DNA from: Chamaecyparis obtusa
Lineage: Eukaryota > Streptophyta > Pinopsida > Cupressales > Cupressaceae
NCBI GenBank assembly: GCA_027943335.1
Contig: BSBK01002083.1
Coordinates: forward strand, 124,001-188,000
Length of the DNA: 64,000 bases
Direction: 5' to 3'
Part shown: in pieces, positions 60,111 through 64,000 of the stretch
How positions within the stretch are numbered: the first letter of the stretch is position 1
How the letters are laid out: each line of letters starts with the position of its first letter
Notes under the pieces: model-generated
The model's database searches: none
Told to the model about the DNA's origin: nothing
The model's input: the letters and a program-made list of their open reading frames with translations, nothing else
Translations under genes and position numbers: made by a program

Positions 60111-61136
60111 ATGATCTATTTCAGCCATCACAAGATGTCTATCACAATAGAAGGTTAAGTTATTATAAGATCATCACCTTCCGATAACTTTTACAAATAC
60201 AAGTGATAATAATTTGGAAGTCATCACTTCCTCATGATTTACACAAGGACCAAAAAAAAATTCATGATTCATTAGTATAATAATCAATTATATCAAGTTT
60301 AACTCATAAGTGTTTCACCTTCAATAGTGAACTCCCTCTCAATCAATATGATCAGGATTGTCACAAGTTGACTAAACCATCTTCTCCCTCTAAAGATCAA
60401 GTTTTTTTTGTATCAACCTCTTGTCTTATTTTGAAATGTCAAACTCCCTTTTCATCCGGTCTCAATCATCAATTCATTTGCAAACATTAAGTTATTTCTC
60501 CCTTGAATGCAATTTTCTCGTGCTTCCATCCGGAAGGTTTGTAAGAGAGAGATTACAAATATCTCACTAAATTATCTCAGCCAAAAATACCAATGATAGA
60601 AGAATATAATATTTTACTAACCAATAGTATAACATGAATTAAACAATTAAACAATAATTATGTGCATTAAAATAAAACATGGAGTACTTATCTTTTATAA
60701 ATTTCAAGTATTTCATCCTCTAAGGTTAGCCCATATATAAAATATCATGCAAATTCACGAAATGATGTTGTCATTCTTGAAAATTACCATAATTCTTGAC
60801 ATGACCTATCTTGAATATCCAAGGGTTCTATGCACTATGACAACCTTTAATATGATCAGATCTCCCTTCGAGCGGTTAGGTTTTTAAAGAAGGAACTTCA
60901 CTCTTTTTTACAGATTTTGCATAGACCCATACACAATTGGTCATAACTTTTGAACCTAACATTTTCTCTCCAATTTCTCTAATGAGATTCTTCTAAATTT
61001 GTTTATCACAAACATATCCAAAGTTTAGTAAAATCCAACAGTACATTTGCGAGATATGGTCCTTGTACTAAGACTCTATTTTCTGAGACAGTCACACATT
61101 CACCATCAAAAAACTACTCTCTTACATTTTTAATTT
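60111..61136 (-). other. Leader of a minus-strand copia element, no gene seen
   Basis: Lies downstream (minus strand) of the PBS at 61137. No gag frame is recognisable, so this may be the untranslated leader or decayed gag. Confidence 0.4.
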
Positions 61137-61149
61137 GGCTCTGATACCA
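61137..61149 (-). promoter_or_regulatory. PBS (initiator-Met tRNA type), minus strand
   Basis: GGCTCTGATACCA is the complement of TGGTATCAGAGCC and directly adjoins the LTR end. Confidence 0.9.
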
Positions 61150-61263
61150 TGTTAAGGTTTTAGGATTATTGCAAATGTAATAGCACTATCTCATTGTATG
61201 TATTTTCAAAATGCATTGATCTCTTGTATATATACAAGAAAAAGACAAGAAGAGACATGTCCC
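61150..61263 (-). repeat. 3' part of a copia 5' LTR, minus strand
   Basis: On the minus strand it ends CCTTAACA before the PBS. A TATATATAC stretch near 61228 may be a promoter. It is cut at 61263 by the next element. Confidence 0.7.
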
Positions 61264-62383
61264 TGTTAGGAATGGGAACACTGAGAGGGGGGGGGGGGGT
61301 GAATCAACGTTCTATATAATTACTTTCTGATACTTGAAACTTAACTCAATAACTTGAATGCAGAACTAAATATTAAAGCATGTAAAGTAATCAACACATA
61401 ACACATAACACCAGATATGATTACGGGGAAACCTTGGCCAAAGGAAAAAAACCCCAGTGGGAATTAATACCCACTAATAATTGTACTTGTGTATTATGAA
61501 CCTGTTAATGTTCCTTAGCCCTGTTAGGAGTTATCATTGTAATGCTTAAGTATAATGACCTTGTCAAGGGTCAGACCCTATTAGGAGTCTTTTACAATTA
61601 ACCCTGTTAGGGGTGAGGACACACTGTCCTAGAGCTCACAGCTCAAGTGGTGAAGGCTACAACCTTCTGGATCTTAGATACACACTATATCTATAAGGTG
61701 AACTATTGTTGAGACACTGCTTATCTGATTAGTTCCTTTTGTGTGCTGATGCTTTAGCCTCTTGTAAATCTCTACAACATTCTCACTGCTCTTTGCATAC
61801 TTCTTCTCTTCTTCTATCAACTCTATATCTCATGCCCTACTCAAATACAAAGGCACATGTCTTATTTATATGCACATACAAAATTATTCACTTAGTCGCC
61901 CTATAACTAATTACATACAACGCTTCCAAATGAACTGGTTCAAGCGTGTTTACGTAAAATGATATTAACATGTTTACAACACAAATACAATAGGCACATA
62001 CCCTTTAAAAAGCAATATTATAACCGCTAACCAAAATACTAATAGTCGGTTTCATACTCTATTCTACTCTACTGCTCACTGTCTGTGTCACTTCAACTTG
62101 ATGTATCTTCATCATACTAACTCATTTGATCATGCGCTCTTAACCATAGCTTAATAACATAACCAAAATCTTATCTTCTAGGGTGCACACCAAAACTCAG
62201 TCATACGCATGTGCGCTAATTCTATGTTCATCTAGTGCTTCACTGACTGTCCAGTCTTCCATAATTAGCCATTTTCCTGATCTTCTAAGTTATGTGCTGA
62301 CTCCAAAACTCCATATGAATCTGTTGCCATAATGACAAAACTAAATCATAACCATATACATCAGTATAGTCAACTTTCCAACA
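61264..62383 (-). repeat. Copia (Sirevirus-like) LTR C, 3' LTR on the minus strand
   Basis: 1120 bp, TGTTAGGAATGG...CTTTCCAACA on the + strand. A 13-base G run lies at 61287-61299 followed by TGAATCA, as in LTR B. Four imperfect palindromes of the CCCTGTTAGGGG type lie at 61519-61613. The flank GTCCC (61259-61263) is one side of a possible TSD. Confidence 0.8.
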
Positions 62384-62397
62384 ATCTCCCCCTTTAT
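62384..62397 (-). promoter_or_regulatory. Polypurine tract
   Basis: Minus strand AAAGGGGGAGAT directly before TGTTGGAAAG. This sequence is typical of plant Sirevirus-type copia elements. Confidence 0.85.
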
Positions 62398-64000
62398 CAT
62401 TAATGGCAACAAAGGAATATGGCGAAGTTACTAAACTGAATCTTACACAAAAACTTTCTAGCATATACTCTATCTTATATCTCCCTTTTTACATCACATA
62501 TACACTTCTCCATATTCTCCCTTCTACTATATATTCCAATCCTTGTTTGACATTAATGACAAAGGTGCTCAAAAATTAAACTTCATGTACTTACACATTG
62601 AGTACATCGGGGTAAGCAATCTGAAGGTTTGCAATTTCTTGTTGCCAAAATGCCTTAAGTGCATTTACTATTTGGAGATGGGTGCACAAAGCATAAGTCA
62701 ACTTCTCCATCTTCTCCAAATCAAAACTCATAATTTGATCATATGTCACCATAGTGGCATTGATCTCCTTGATATTTTGATTTAGCACATCTAAAGAGCG
62801 TGCAAGTGCATGTCTTAATTGTGCTTGCCTAGCCCTTATCTTGGCCATTTCTTGCTCTGCCTTCTCCATTTTATCTAACTAACCTTGATAGACATTATTG
62901 CACATGTTTACATTTGAGGAGGGATCTTCCACTAATTTCCTTACTATTTACATCATTGATTCAGCTTCATGAATCTTCTTAGAGAGATCTCCAGTTAGTT
63001 TGTCATTGTCCATACAGTCAGGTATTCTTTTTCTTCCTTTAGCTGCTAAGTCTTTCAACAAAGCTTGACCAACTTTTAAGGAACTAAGGTCAAGTGTGAA
63101 TTTACCTATCAATTCACTTAATCTCTTCTTAAGATATTTCTCCTCTGTAACTTGGATGTTGATTCCTCAAGACTTGAGAAATTTTCTTTAAAACTTGATA
63201 GGATGGAGCTGACATCATCTACTGAATGAACATCAGTTTCTTGTTCTCAGGTAGTAGGTCATTCAGAATACTTACTGATTCAACAAATAATGGGTTCCTC
63301 ATTACTTTTCTCTCCTTTTCCTTTTCCATTTCTAGCATACCGATCTTAATTAGGTCTTCTTCTCCCCATGAATCTAATCTTGTTGTGTCAGGAGTCAGAC
63401 TTAACAATAATGATATTGAGGGCTTAGGGTAAGGAGTGAACTTTGACTAACATCCATTACCTCAGTCTTTAGAATCACTGGAATTTCAATAGAGGGCTCA
63501 CCTATAGGTTCATCTTTCTTCTCTTAATCCTCTTTCTCTTTTTCTTTTTCTTTCTCCTCTTCTTCTTCCCATCCTGTTAGATCCTCAATCTAAACTTCTT
63601 CTTGGTGCATAGGTGAATTATCACCACATAGAATTTCAGCCTCTTTAGTAGTTACAAAGGCTTCCTCAAACTTATCCAAGTCCTTATCTATGGCTATCAT
63701 TGATATTTCCACATCATCAATCATAATTGTATCATCTTTTGTTCCAGGCATGGGCACCGACTCCATTGCATCAATAGGCATTGTCACTGTGGGCGTTGAA
63801 TCCTGCAGACCTATTATAGGTGCATTAGGGATCTCTGCTTCTTTTTATTCCTTAAATGGAGCTTGGGTTGTAGGCATAGTGGGAGGATACATGTGTCTAT
63901 CTAGGAATACCTTCTCAAATTCCTTTTTCAGTTTCCTTAGCAACCAACTCATAGTCTTTGTTCATGATCTGTAGAGTTCTTAGCTTTTTTCTAAGGTGCG
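62398..64000 (-). pseudogene. Interior of Sirevirus-like element: acidic, coiled-coil-like degenerate ORF
   Basis: Minus-strand frames encode Glu/Lys/Asp-rich sequence: DDTIMIDDVEISMIAIDKDL near 63720, EEEEEKEKEKEKE near 63555, and 62869-62591 with MEKAEQEMAKIRARQAQLRH, a likely coiled coil. Many stops separate them. Position just upstream of the PPT is where Sirevirus elements carry an extra, env-like ORF, but I see no transmembrane segment. Pol would lie beyond 64000. Confidence 0.5.

Overview
This looks like nuclear DNA of a seed plant with a large, repeat-dominated genome. A conifer or other gymnosperm is plausible, but the window cannot settle it. The sequence is AT-rich, has no bacterial gene layout, and contains plant-type L1 LINEs, copia and Ty3/gypsy LTR elements, a plant mobile domain (PMD) relic, a plant LRR resistance-gene fragment and a CDCA7-type zinc-finger fragment. 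I see no intact host gene. Nearly every reading frame belongs to a transposable element or to a fragment carried by one.

Layout. (1) 1-9074: most of a non-autonomous LTR retrotransposon on the + strand. It has a 5' LTR cut by the window edge, a PBS, a degenerate leader ORF, and then fragments of two unrelated host genes: the LRR region of a resistance protein and a CDCA7-like zf-4CXXC_R1 gene. Its 2.5-kb 3' LTR has antisense tRNA-like blocks and a small (TAA)n-tailed retroposon inserted in it. The element sits inside an L1 LINE whose 3' half follows at 9075-about 11150. (2) 11.2-20.5 kb: AT-rich sequence with a tandem duplication, a promoter-like duplicated block, a segmental duplication (second copy at 28.3-29.4 kb), a 333-bp fold-back element and a short motif array. 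(3) 20.5-28.3 kb: a graveyard of copia-type pieces, namely a truncated non-autonomous element, two related minus-strand LTRs, and another LTR end with a tRNA-iMet-type PBS. (4) 30.4-36.5 kb: a nearly full-length but broken L1 LINE on the minus strand. (5) 37571-40178: a solo LTR with a perfect 5-bp TSD, related to the LTRs in (1). (6) 40.4-55.5 kb: a gene-like unit whose putative intron is a minisatellite of 10-11-bp AATT-phased units. An 11.76-kb Tat/Ogre-lineage Ty3/gypsy element (TSD GGTCC) has inserted in it on the minus strand and carries a PMD pseudogene in antisense. (7) 55.6-60.1 kb: a third LINE (endonuclease part) split by a complete second copy of the non-autonomous copia-type element. 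(8) 60.1-64 kb: the 5' end of a minus-strand copia element, interrupted by a Sirevirus-like minus-strand element that runs off the window.

What the genes do together: the pol modules of the Tat element (protease, RT, RNase H, second RNase H, integrase) and of the LINEs (nucleic-acid-binding ORF1, endonuclease, RT) are the usual copy-and-paste machinery. All carry stops or frameshifts and are probably inactive. The non-autonomous elements keep PBS, LTRs and sometimes PPT and would depend on enzymes supplied elsewhere. The points most worth follow-up are the gene-capturing element, the antisense PMD with a W-box array inside a Tat element that lacks gag, the phased-AATT intronic minisatellite, and the conserved LTR hairpin and tRNA-like modules.
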